A stretch of DNA of 6,301 nt from an uncultured Eggerthellaceae bacterium (GCA_948829205.1 CAQLOA010000088.1:1-6301), one strand, 5' to 3'. Counted from the first letter of the stretch, positions 1 through 6,030 are shown. Program-made: numbers and translations. Notes: a model not told the origin generated them from the sequence alone.

Positions 1-145
1 GCGTGCGGTTCTGCACGACGAGCTCCATGCCGCGGAAGCAGTTGCCAGACACCCAGGCGTCGGTCACAACGCCGTCGTTGACTTCCATCTCGACGCGCAG
101 GTGACCCTCGATGCGGGTAATCGGATCAATGATCGAACGTGCCAT
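1..145 (-). CDS. [NiFe] hydrogenase large subunit, N-terminal part (cut by window edge)
   Basis: This is the catalytic subunit of a group 1 [NiFe] uptake hydrogenase, which carries the Ni-Fe active site. Only about 48 residues are visible. They begin MARSIIDPITRIEGHLRVE, and the RIEGHLRVE stretch is the conserved N-terminal signature of the large subunit. It is followed by GNCFRGMEL, also typical of the family. The nickel-binding CxxC pairs are not yet reached: the N-terminal pair normally lies further along, and the C-terminal pair is far beyond the window. The ATG at 145 is preceded by a strong AGGGGGTGAG Shine-Dalgarno site. The gene starts 13 bp after the small-subunit stop, so the two are surely co-transcribed and probably made in equal amounts. 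The subtype (for example the coriobacterial uptake group) cannot be decided from this fragment. Confidence 0.95.
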   Translation of the reverse strand, partial: MARSIIDPITRIEGHLRVEMEVNDGVVTDAWVSGNCFRGMELVVQNRT

Positions 146-158
146 TCAGCCTCACCCC

Positions 159-1481
159 CTATTCCTCTTCGTAGTCGGCAACGACCTCATCGTCGGCCTT
201 GGGCGCGCGATGGGTGTTCTTCTTGATAAGCTCCGGGGTGACGACAGGGCCGCCTTCCTCGGGGTTGGCGTAGACGCCGATGGACTTCTCGGGATGGTCC
301 TTGTCCCACTTGCGGATGGGCTCGAAGTCGGCGCCGCCGTCCATGCGCCCGGTGGCCTTCATGCCGAAGCCATGGATGACAAGGGCTAGCGCGACGATGC
401 CGGTGACAACCCATGCGACGGGCTCGGGCTGGAACTTGAGGTCGCCGATGTTCAGGTCGCGGAAACGGCTGTAGAACGGCGTGTTGACCTCGACCCAGTT
501 GTCTCCGGGGTTGAACGGATCGGCCTCGCAGCAGCCGATGCAGGGAGAACCTGCCTGCACGCACCAAGAACGGCGGTTGTTCCACAGCGTGACGCCGCAA
601 AGCGACTTGGTCTGCGGACCACGGCATCCCAGAGGATACAGGCAGTAGCCCAGCTTCTCCTCCTCGGAGCCGAACTGGTACACGAACTCGCCGTTCTCGA
701 AGTGACCACGGCGCTCGCAGTTGTCGTGGATCGTCTGGTCGAACAGGGCCGCAGGCTCGTTGTAGCCGTTGAGCTCGATGAGCGACGGGTCCTCCATGAG
801 AACGACGTCGACCAGCACGGACATGACCCATTCGGGGTTGACGGGGCATCCCGGAATGTTGATCACCGGAGTGCCGATTCCTTCCTTCTGAAGGAACTGC
901 TGCACGCCCAGCGCCTTCGAAGGATTGGGAGCAGCGGCCATCCATCCACCGTTGACGGCGCAGGATCCGACGGCGACGACGGCGTTGGCGTTCGTCGCAG
1001 CCTCGATCAGGGCCTCGCAGCCGGTTATGGAAGTCTCGCCGCTGACGGTCGACGCGCGAAGCGCGTGACCGCCCCACCCCTCGAGCACCGCACCCTCGTA
1101 GATGAGAATGTAGTTGCCTGCGGCAATCGTCTGCTCCTTGGCCTCCTCGACCGAGTGGCCGGCAGCAGCCGAAAGCGTTTCCGAGTAGTTCAGCGAAATG
1201 ATGTCAAGTACCACCGAAGCTACGTCTGGTGTCTCAATCTGGGCGAACGATTCCGTACAGCCCGTGCATGATGCGCCTTCTATCCAGATGGCTGGATAAA
1301 GGTCACCGGAAGTAGCTCCAATCACAGACTTCTCGATCGCCTCGGCGACTCGCGGAATCGCGACCTGGGAAAGCCCCGCTGCGGCGGCAACGCCTGCGCA
1401 CAGCTTCATGAAGCCCCTGCGGGTCACACCGCGCGCCTCCAAAACGTCCATGGCGCCTGTCAGTGTAGCCTGATCTTCCAT
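159..1481 (-). CDS. [NiFe] hydrogenase small subunit, Tat-exported and membrane-anchored
   Basis: This is the electron-transfer subunit of a membrane-bound H2-uptake hydrogenase, with about 440 residues from the ATG at 1481. A twin-arginine signal (TRRGFMK, R21-R22) is followed by an Ala-rich hydrophobic stretch, so the folded dimer is exported by Tat and faces outward. Ligands for three iron-sulfur clusters can be seen: proximal C72, C75, C174 (GSCAVNGG) and C212 (PGCP); distal H252, C255, C280 and C286; medial C295, C314 and C317. A hydrophobic helix at about 354-374 anchors the protein in the membrane, as in HyaA-type subunits. A charged tail of roughly 65 residues follows. Position 2 of the proximal motif is glycine (SCTGCTES), so the extra cysteines of oxygen-tolerant enzymes are absent. 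C318 makes an unusual GCC in place of the more common GCS. The large subunit follows directly; the cytochrome b partner is not in the window. Confidence 0.96.
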   Translation of the reverse strand: MEDQATLTGAMDVLEARGVTRRGFMKLCAGVAAAAGLSQVAIPRVAEAIEKSVIGATSGDLYPAIWIEGASCTGCTESFAQIETPDVASVVLDIISLNYSETLSAAAGHSVEEAKEQTIAAGNYILIYEGAVLEGWGGHALRASTVSGETSITGCEALIEAATNANAVVAVGSCAVNGGWMAAAPNPSKALGVQQFLQKEGIGTPVINIPGCPVNPEWVMSVLVDVVLMEDPSLIELNGYNEPAALFDQTIHDNCERRGHFENGEFVYQFGSEEEKLGYCLYPLGCRGPQTKSLCGVTLWNNRRSWCVQAGSPCIGCCEADPFNPGDNWVEVNTPFYSRFRDLNIGDLKFQPEPVAWVVTGIVALALVIHGFGMKATGRMDGGADFEPIRKWDKDHPEKSIGVYANPEEGGPVVTPELIKKNTHRAPKADDEVVADYEEE

Positions 1482-1488
1482 TTGCACA

Positions 1489-1496
1489 CCCCCTCT
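1489..1496 (-). promoter_or_regulatory. Shine-Dalgarno site deciding the small-subunit start
   Basis: Read on the minus strand this is AGAGGGGG. It lies 7 nt before the ATG at 1481 but only 1 nt before the in-frame GTG at 1487, so the ATG is the better start. The difference is just two residues. Confidence 0.7.
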
Positions 1497-1601
1497 AGGT
1501 GTCCTCGTCTTTTACAAACTAGAAACATTTTGCAGGTTAGACGCCGCCAATGAAAGCCAGATGCAGCAAAAATGAGTAGAAGTGCCGCAAGCGGTGCCAA
1601 A

Positions 1602-1629
1602 ATGTTATGAGTTAAATTGCCCGTAACAT
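1602..1629. promoter_or_regulatory. Inverted repeat, candidate operator for the hydrogenase operon
   Basis: The half-sites ATGTTATG (1602-1609) and CGTAACAT (1622-1629) are complementary in 7 of 8 positions, the odd pair being T-G, with a 12 nt spacer. The half-site centres are about 20 bp apart, close to two turns of the helix, as is usual for a dimeric regulator. The repeat is about 120 bp upstream of the small-subunit ATG and about 90 bp upstream of pheA. The regulator is unknown, and the repeat could be chance in AT-rich DNA. Confidence 0.35.
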
Positions 1630-1653
1630 GCATCTTGGACGCCTGCGGGAAAA

Positions 1654-1683
1654 CTGGCAATGACTCGCGGTAACTCCTATCAT
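1654..1683 (+). promoter_or_regulatory. Candidate pheA promoter
   Basis: CTGGCA (1654-1659) and TATCAT (1678-1683) match the -35 and -10 consensus at 4 of 6 and 5 of 6 positions, with an 18 bp spacer. Transcription would start near 1690, giving a leader of about 30 nt before the ATG at 1720. That leader is too short for a leader-peptide attenuator or T-box, so none is proposed. This is prediction by eye only. Confidence 0.4.
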
Positions 1684-1719
1684 GGTTCCTTTCCGAATCG
1701 AACGAGTCAGGTGAATGCG

Positions 1720-2571
1720 ATGAACGACATAGAGAACTCCATAGCCTTCCTTGGGCCCGTTGGAAGCTACACGCACAAGGCGGCCATGTTCTTCGCGGAA
1801 GAGCTGGGGATAGCAGACCTGCGCCTCGTCGAATGCACCTCGTTCGACGAGGTGTTCGACGCGGTGGACCGGGGCAGGTCGAAGTACGGCGTGGTGGCCA
1901 AGGAGAACTCGATCGAGGGACCCGTCACGGCCACGCTGGACAACTTCGCGTTCAGGTCCACGTCGGTGATACTCGCCGAGAAGGTCATAGACATCCGCCA
2001 GTGCCTCGTCGCCTCGCCGGACGCCACCATGGACACGATCAAGACCATAGCGTCGCATCCCCAGGGCCTGGCGCAGTGCCGGCGCTTCCTGAACGAAAGG
2101 TTCCCAGGCAAGGAGACTGTTGCGACCACGTCGACCTCGGAGAGCGCGCGCCGTGCCGCAGAGGATGCAAGCGTTGCGGGGATCGCGAACACGCTTGCAG
2201 CCGAGCTGCACGGATGCAAGGTGCTGGCGGAAGACATCGGCGACCATCTCGGCAACCAGACGGCCTTCGCGCTGATTGGGCGCCAAGGGAGCGCCGACGC
2301 GCTGTCAAGCGACCGCTACAAGACGTCGCTTGCCCTTTGGATGCAGACCGACAAGGCCGGCGTGCTGAACATGATCCTTGGCGAGTTCGCCTTCGCGGGC
2401 ATAAGCCTGTCGATGATCCAGTCGCGCCCCCTGAAGCAGCAGCTGGGCGACTACATGTTCTTCGCGGAGTTCGAGGGACGCGCCACCGACGTTGACGCAC
2501 AGACCGCGCTGTCGTGCCTGCGCCTGAAGCTGCGCGAGGTGAAGGTGCTGGGAAGCTATCCCGTGCTTTAG
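1720..2571 (+). CDS. pheA: Prephenate dehydratase, monofunctional, with C-terminal ACT domain
   Basis: The enzyme converts prephenate to phenylpyruvate, the committed step to phenylalanine, in the cytosol. The ATG at 1720 is chosen because AGGTG sits 6 nt upstream; it gives 283 residues, normal for a PDT-ACT protein without chorismate mutase. Family motifs visible are FLGPVGSYTHKAA (10-22), KENSIEGPV (61-69), SHPQGLAQCRRFL (112-124), and the STS/ESARRAAE region near 138-148. The ACT regulatory domain covers about 203-280 and has the phenylalanine-binding-type IQSRP (233-237). Two family positions are unusual: the catalytic TRF motif reads TAF (181-183), and the usual VVPxENS reads VVAKENS. 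The catalytic threonine is kept, and the ACT domain argues against a BacA-type prephenate decarboxylase. The gene stands alone, divergent from the hydrogenase operon. Confidence 0.92.
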   Translation: MNDIENSIAFLGPVGSYTHKAAMFFAEELGIADLRLVECTSFDEVFDAVDRGRSKYGVVAKENSIEGPVTATLDNFAFRSTSVILAEKVIDIRQCLVASPDATMDTIKTIASHPQGLAQCRRFLNERFPGKETVATTSTSESARRAAEDASVAGIANTLAAELHGCKVLAEDIGDHLGNQTAFALIGRQGSADALSSDRYKTSLALWMQTDKAGVLNMILGEFAFAGISLSMIQSRPLKQQLGDYMFFAEFEGRATDVDAQTALSCLRLKLREVKVLGSYPVL

Positions 2572-2579
2572 GAGTCATT

Positions 2580-2790
2580 CCTTCCTGCGAGCCTGCATGC
2601 CTCTCTCATCCGGCTCGGCGCACCGTTGCGAAGATTGGATGGCGCTAAAGGCGAAGAGCAGCCAAAATGCTATTAGCTGCAGCTACCTGAAACCATCCTG
2701 AGCTAAGTCGAATCTTCGCTTCATACGCCCCATCCAATCTTCGCAGCGCCTCGCAAGGATTTCGAGTAGGCATGCAGGCCCGCAGAAGGG
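2580..2790. repeat. Long imperfect palindrome filling the pheA-mntP convergent gap
   Basis: Three inverted-repeat pairs are nested around the same centre (about 2685). They are a 12 bp perfect pair (2591-2602 with 2768-2779) whose flanks pair loosely out to 2580/2790; a 15 bp perfect pair (2628-2642 with 2730-2744); and a 9 bp pair with one G-U (2649-2657 with 2713-2721). The segments between can be aligned with small gaps (for example GGCGC and ATCC on both sides). The apex holds a separate 12 bp palindrome, TAGCTGCAGCTA (2674-2685). Transcribed from either side it would fold into one very long hairpin. It could be an ERIC-like intergenic repeat, a decayed MITE, or a structured 3' end shared by the two convergent genes. 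No coding potential was seen. Confidence 0.75.
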
Positions 2791-2793
2791 CCT
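2776..2793. terminator. Small hairpin just past mntP, possible terminator
   Basis: AGGCCC and GGGCCT form a perfect 6 bp stem around a 6 nt loop, 12 bp past the mntP stop. On the plus strand it is followed by ACCTTT, a weak T-run that could help end pheA read-through; on the minus strand no T-run follows. It overlaps the right foot of the long palindrome, so the two folds would compete. Confidence 0.35.
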
Positions 2794-2805
2794 ACCTTTC
2801 GTCCG

Positions 2806-3378
2806 TTACCCAAGGAAGTGCTCGACTAGGATCTTCACGCCCAACAGGATAAGGCACACGCCGCCGGCTATGGTCGCGCCCTTCTCGAACCGTGCGCCGA
2901 ACTTGTTTCCCACAATCGTCCCAACCAACGAGAGAACGAACGTGGTCACGCCTATCACGAGCACCGTCAACCATATGTCTGCAACGCCGGCCATCGCGAA
3001 CGAGATGCCTGCGACGAACGCATCGATGCTGGTCGCTATCGCCAGAAGGAGCGTCTCGACCAGGAAGCGCCCACGGCTATCCTTCGACGTACGCTCGCAA
3101 GCATCATCGTGGAACGCGTCCCATATCATCTTGGTCCCTATGGCGGCCAAAAGGGCAAACGCAACCCAGTCGCTTACAGGCTCGATCAGCGACTGCATCG
3201 AAGACCCGAGCAGCCATCCCAGCAGCGGCATTCCGGCCTGGAAGAAACCGAACGCGAACGCCGTGACGATGGCTCGGCGCCAGTTTATGTCGCGTGCCTC
3301 GGTGCCCTTGCAGACGGACACGGCGAACGCGTCCATCGACAAGCCTATGCCGACGAGGAAGGCGTCTATCATCCCCAT
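2806..3378 (-). CDS. mntP: Manganese efflux pump MntP
   Basis: This is a small inner-membrane exporter that removes excess Mn2+ from the cytosol (MntP/YebN family). It has 190 residues, the usual family length, in about six hydrophobic helices. The two halves repeat the family signature: LSMDAFAVS (13-21, with D16) and TSIDAFVAGIS (116-126, with D119), acidic membrane residues thought to line the metal path. The soluble loop at about 88-105 (HDDACERTSKDSRG) separates the halves. The start is the ATG at 3378, with AGG 6 nt upstream; a second ATG two codons later is possible. Only 36 bp separate it from the upstream gene at 3415-4926, too little for a yybP-ykoY manganese riboswitch, so it is probably transcribed from the promoter of that gene. 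It converges on pheA. Confidence 0.94.
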   Translation of the reverse strand: MGMIDAFLVGIGLSMDAFAVSVCKGTEARDINWRRAIVTAFAFGFFQAGMPLLGWLLGSSMQSLIEPVSDWVAFALLAAIGTKMIWDAFHDDACERTSKDSRGRFLVETLLLAIATSIDAFVAGISFAMAGVADIWLTVLVIGVTTFVLSLVGTIVGNKFGARFEKGATIAGGVCLILLGVKILVEHFLG

Positions 3379-3414
3379 GGAGAACCTGTCCCTAGAACGT
3401 CGTCAAGCGATTCG

Positions 3415-4926
3415 TCAGAGGTCGCCCAGAAGGTCGTCGATGTGGTTCAGGTCGGACTGGAAGTCGCGCACGACCTCGTCTTCGAGCTCGGTGTACTCGT
3501 CGGAGTCGAGCGGCTGGTATGCGGCCAGCTTGTCGAAGATGTTGTCGCGCGACACAGGATGGTAACGCCTGGTCATGAGCCCGATCTTGTAAGCCTCTTC
3601 TATGGCCTCGCGGGCCGCCATGTAGATGTCGTACCTTGCAAGGTTCGCCGAATACCTGACCAGGTCGCGCCTGTTGATGCTGCGTATGGAGGGGTGATCC
3701 TTGGCGATGTCCATCCAGATGAGGTTGCGCTCCTCTTCGTTGGGGTAGTCGATGTCCACCAGGGAGAGCGGCTCGAGCAGGTCGAGGAAGAAGTCGTCTA
3801 TGGGGCCTTCCATCGAAGCAGTGGCGATGACGAACACCTCGGGGTTGTCCACGGCGCTTCTCACGAGGTTTACCGCCTCGCGCGCGCCGCGCGTCATCTG
3901 CATGAGGAAGAAGGAGCCTCCGTCGTCCGGTGCGTCCATGGACGGGGATTCCCAGAGGTCCAGGTCTTCAAGAACCAGCACTCCCCCCTTCGAGAACACG
4001 CTTGACAGCGAGCTTGGGGACGGGATGTCGATGGACCTTGCGCTGATGCACAGGACCGGCATGCCCTGGAAGTTCTCCTCCATGCGCATGTGCACCGAAG
4101 GAAGGTCGAGCTCGCCGAGCGTGGCCATCATGAACCTGTTCGCGTCCTCGCGGGCATGCGCCCTGAACAGCATGGAGTCGGGCGCGGGACGCTTGTCGAG
4201 CCCGTGTCTGGCGTTGAGCATGCCGACGAGCTGCTGGAACCTGGGGTCGTCCTTCATGCCGATGCCGAAGTCGCGCATCATTTCGACAGTGGACTCGTAT
4301 CCGACGATGCGGTCGTAGTCCAAGGCGTCGCCGTCGTCTGCGAAGGCCTCTTGGACCTCGCCTTCGATCGCTGCAAGCTCGGACGAGTCGCCAGAGGATG
4401 CATCGGGCTTCGCAAGCCCTGCGGAGGCGTCGCCCTGCGGTCGAGGACCGTCGGACCCGGACGCCGTCTCGAGCGGCATCTTCCTTATGCCGATGCCGTC
4501 GAGCCTGACCATGGGGCCCACGTCTCCCATTATGTCGTCGGTTATCATCTGGGCCATGTCCTCGAGGTCTTCGCGCGTGAGCCCGAACTCCTCGAGCTTG
4601 TCCAGCGTGAGGTTCTGCAGCTGGTCGGCGCACATCTCTATCTCGGCCGCGTTCAGGTAAGGCTCCATCAGCTCGAAGATGTACTCGGCAAGCTGGCGCT
4701 CCTTGTTGGCGCAGGCGATGGCCCACGCCTGCTTCAGCCCGAATATGGCCGCGTCGGTAGGCTCGTTCCCCAAGCCGTTCGACTTCTGGAAGGCGGCCAG
4801 GTAAAGGTACATGCTTAGCAGGAAGTCGCCCGAGTCGTTGGCCTCCTGGGCCCTCTTCAGGTAATCGTGCGACGGCTCGTTCTGCTCGTCGTTCCTTCCT
4901 GGATTCTTTTCCGGCCTGTCAGGCAT
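3415..4926 (-). CDS. AAA+-like protein lacking Walker A (probable pseudo-ATPase), function unknown
   Basis: I do not recognise a named family for this 503-residue soluble protein. Residues about 17-100 are helical and TPR-like (AQEANDSGDF...YLYLAAF). About 150-200 is a low-complexity Ser/Gly/Asp-rich linker. From about 205 to 465 the order of elements follows an AAA+ domain: a strand and helix where Walker A should be (PDSMLFRAHAREDANRF, 249-265) without GxxxxGKT; a Walker B-like VLVLEDLDLW (316-325, E320, D321); a sensor 1-like strand FVIATAS (365-371) with Ser in place of Asn; then YPNEEERNLIW (394-404) and a helical lid (about 420-447). No arginine finger is evident in LLEPLSLVDIDYP. The tail is acidic. 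It may therefore bind partners and not hydrolyse ATP. The ATG at 4926 has AAGGGGG 5 nt upstream. mntP follows after 36 bp. Confidence 0.85.
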   Translation of the reverse strand: MPDRPEKNPGRNDEQNEPSHDYLKRAQEANDSGDFLLSMYLYLAAFQKSNGLGNEPTDAAIFGLKQAWAIACANKERQLAEYIFELMEPYLNAAEIEMCADQLQNLTLDKLEEFGLTREDLEDMAQMITDDIMGDVGPMVRLDGIGIRKMPLETASGSDGPRPQGDASAGLAKPDASSGDSSELAAIEGEVQEAFADDGDALDYDRIVGYESTVEMMRDFGIGMKDDPRFQQLVGMLNARHGLDKRPAPDSMLFRAHAREDANRFMMATLGELDLPSVHMRMEENFQGMPVLCISARSIDIPSPSSLSSVFSKGGVLVLEDLDLWESPSMDAPDDGGSFFLMQMTRGAREAVNLVRSAVDNPEVFVIATASMEGPIDDFFLDLLEPLSLVDIDYPNEEERNLIWMDIAKDHPSIRSINRRDLVRYSANLARYDIYMAAREAIEEAYKIGLMTRRYHPVSRDNIFDKLAAYQPLDSDEYTELEDEVVRDFQSDLNHIDDLLGDL

Positions 4927-4973
4927 GGATCCCCCTTCCCTGAGCTCGCGTCCGACGGTGTTGCGATGCCTCT

Positions 4974-5009
4974 ATTCTACAATAGACCGCAACCCTTTGT
5001 TGCGAACAA
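4974..5009 (-). promoter_or_regulatory. Candidate promoter of the pseudo-AAA/mntP unit
   Basis: On the minus strand TTGTTC (5009-5004) and TCTATT (4986-4981) are 17 bp apart; just beyond is a better -10-like TAGAAT (4979-4974), but its own -35 is poor. The box is 45-80 bp upstream of the ATG at 4926. The choice of -10 element is uncertain. Confidence 0.35.
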
Positions 5010-5015
5010 TTGTTC
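5004..5015. promoter_or_regulatory. LexA/SOS-box-like palindrome
   Basis: GAACAATTGTTC is a perfect 12 bp palindrome of the form GAAC-N4-GTTC, the core of the LexA site in Gram-positive bacteria, and it is preceded by C as in CGAAC. It overlaps the candidate -35 element of the leftward gene, the right place for a repressor. A second palindrome, TGTATACA (5016-5023), abuts it. LexA binding is inferred from the motif only; another dimeric repressor could use it. Confidence 0.45.
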
Positions 5016-5097
5016 TGTATACAAAAAGCGCACCTGAACCACAACGCTCGCGTCATTGTTTCGTAAAACGCGCTGCTGCAACACTTGAATACAGGCA

Positions 5098-5163
5098 TGT
5101 CAGGGGACGCTCGCTTTCGACGCGCCATATTTTGGGTGTGTCGAAAGCGAACGTCCCCTGACA
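5098..5163. repeat. 66 bp near-perfect hairpin, REP/MITE-like
   Basis: The arms 5098-5126 and 5135-5163 pair over 29 positions with one C-A mismatch and two G-U pairs, around an AT-rich 8 nt loop. The feet are TGTCAGGGGACG and CGTCCCCTGACA. Feet with a GGGACG/CGTCCC core resemble the REP hairpins moved by RAYT (IS200-like tyrosine) transposases, but no transposase is in the window. It begins 9 bp after the stop of the HAD gene on the minus strand. No T-run follows in either direction, so it is not a classical intrinsic terminator, though it could protect or end the transcript. Confidence 0.85.
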
Positions 5164-5172
5164 CGCCAACGG

Positions 5173-6030
5173 CTAGCTCCAGTCGAGCACGTCCCAGCCG
5201 TGGTCCTTTGCATGCCGAAGGAGCTTGGCGTCAGGGGTGACGGCGCAGGGATGCTTCGCCGCCTGCAGGAGGTCGAGATCGGAGTAATGGTCGCCATAGG
5301 CCCACCCGAGCTCCCAGTTCCCTTCGCCGTAGTATTCGTCGAGGAACTTGCGCAGGACGATTATCTTGCCAGGGCCTTCGGTTGGAAGGCCCTCGATGTG
5401 GCCAGTGTAGCAGCCGTCGGAATCGATGCGCATGCGGGTGGCCATGGCGATCGGTATGGGATGCTCGACCATCGCCGACGCGATTATGGGCTCGAAGCTG
5501 GCCGAGATGAGCACCACGCAGTGCCCCGCCTCCAAGTGCGCCGTCATGGCCGCATCGGCGTCGGGGCGGTAGAGCCCGGCGATGCGCTCGTGGTAGAAGC
5601 GACACAGGAAGCCGTTGACGTTGACCGCAGGGCATCCGGCGAAGGCGGAGAACACGCGCTGCCTCACCCCGTTAGGGTCCTTCGGGAGGTTCAGCTTGTA
5701 CGCAAGCCCCCACAACCCGACGCGGACGATCTTGTAGAGGGACAGGAGCTTCATCCTGCTGAGGCTGGTGACGAGCTTCTTGGGGGAAGACCCGCTTATG
5801 CACGTGCCGTCGAAGTCGAAGGCCGCAACCGTCACCTTCCCGTCCGAGGCCTCCCCAAGCAGCGAGCCGTCGGAGGGCATGAGGCGCTCGGCGCATATGG
5901 CCTCCTCGGTAAGGCGCTCTACGCCGTCCGGCAGAAGCCTTCCCCTTGGACAAACCTCGGAATACGCCGCAGCGCTGCATGCGTCGGCGCCGAAGTACCT
6001 CGTTTTTCGCGCAATCTTGCTCACGTTCAC
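5173..6030 (-). CDS. HAD superfamily phosphatase, subfamily IB (SerB-like)
   Basis: This is a probable cytosolic Mg2+-dependent phosphomonoesterase with 285 residues; the substrate is unknown. The HAD motifs are complete: motif I FDFDGT (D72 nucleophile, D74 acid/base), motif II LISAS (S176), motif III lysine K222 (GPGKI), and motif IV GDHYSDLDLL (D247, D251, D253). A helical cap lies between motifs I and II (about 83-165). The ending AVTPDAKLLRHAKDHGWDVLDW is characteristic of the HAD-IB group related to phosphoserine phosphatase. A segment of about 65 residues precedes motif I, longer than usual; it has no recognisable domain. The GTG start at 6030 overlaps the stop of the upstream ABC gene (GTGA), indicating translational coupling. 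A GTG at 6024 with AAAGG 5 nt upstream is an alternative, as is an ATG at 5880. A large hairpin follows the gene. Confidence 0.9.
   Translation of the reverse strand: MNVSKIARKTRYFGADACSAAAYSEVCPRGRLLPDGVERLTEEAICAERLMPSDGSLLGEASDGKVTVAAFDFDGTCISGSSPKKLVTSLSRMKLLSLYKIVRVGLWGLAYKLNLPKDPNGVRQRVFSAFAGCPAVNVNGFLCRFYHERIAGLYRPDADAAMTAHLEAGHCVVLISASFEPIIASAMVEHPIPIAMATRMRIDSDGCYTGHIEGLPTEGPGKIIVLRKFLDEYYGEGNWELGWAYGDHYSDLDLLQAAKHPCAVTPDAKLLRHAKDHGWDVLDWS

Larger units (their letters stand above)
1497..1719. other. Divergent intergenic region between the hydrogenase operon and pheA
   Basis: This AT-richer stretch must hold the leftward hydrogenase promoter and the rightward pheA promoter, because the two genes point away from each other. 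I see an inverted repeat at 1602-1629 and a candidate pheA promoter at 1654-1683, both listed separately. I could not find a convincing sigma-70-like promoter for the hydrogenase genes. No credible small gene was found: the leftward frame at 1460-1660 has no similarity I recognise and overlaps the small-subunit start. Confidence 0.6.

Noticed and set aside
702..1271. Open frame of 189 codons on the plus strand within the hydrogenase small subunit gene
   Set aside because: It is antisense to a certain gene, Arg/Val-rich without any family motif, and has no ribosome site; it is a by-product of high GC.
1660..1719. Upstream ATG at 1660 as the pheA start
   Set aside because: The extra 20 residues are unlike the family's N-terminus, would cover the candidate promoter, and have no ribosome site; the ATG at 1720 has AGGTG at the right distance.
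1612..2286. Minus-strand frame of 224 codons opposite pheA
   Set aside because: It overlaps pheA entirely on the other strand; the composition is a shadow of the pheA codons.
1860..2290. Reinterpreting pheA as a BacA-type prephenate decarboxylase because of the altered TRF motif
   Set aside because: The catalytic threonine is present and a full ACT domain follows, both typical of a dehydratase.
3379..3414. Manganese riboswitch upstream of mntP
   Set aside because: Only 36 bp are available, far less than a yybP-ykoY element needs.
3109..4005. 298-codon plus-strand frame across mntP and the pseudo-AAA gene
   Set aside because: It runs antisense through two well-supported genes and its translation is low-complexity and motif-free. 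The same applies to the plus-strand frames at 4090-4818 and 5200-6045.
4925..5161. Short plus-strand frame ending in the 66 bp hairpin
   Set aside because: It covers a promoter region and an inverted repeat; the same C-terminal peptide pattern appears from both strands simply because the hairpin is palindromic.
5098..5163. Reading the hairpin as a classical rho-independent terminator or a CRISPR unit
   Set aside because: There is no T-run on either side and no repeated unit with spacers; a single hairpin is better described as a REP/MITE-like element.
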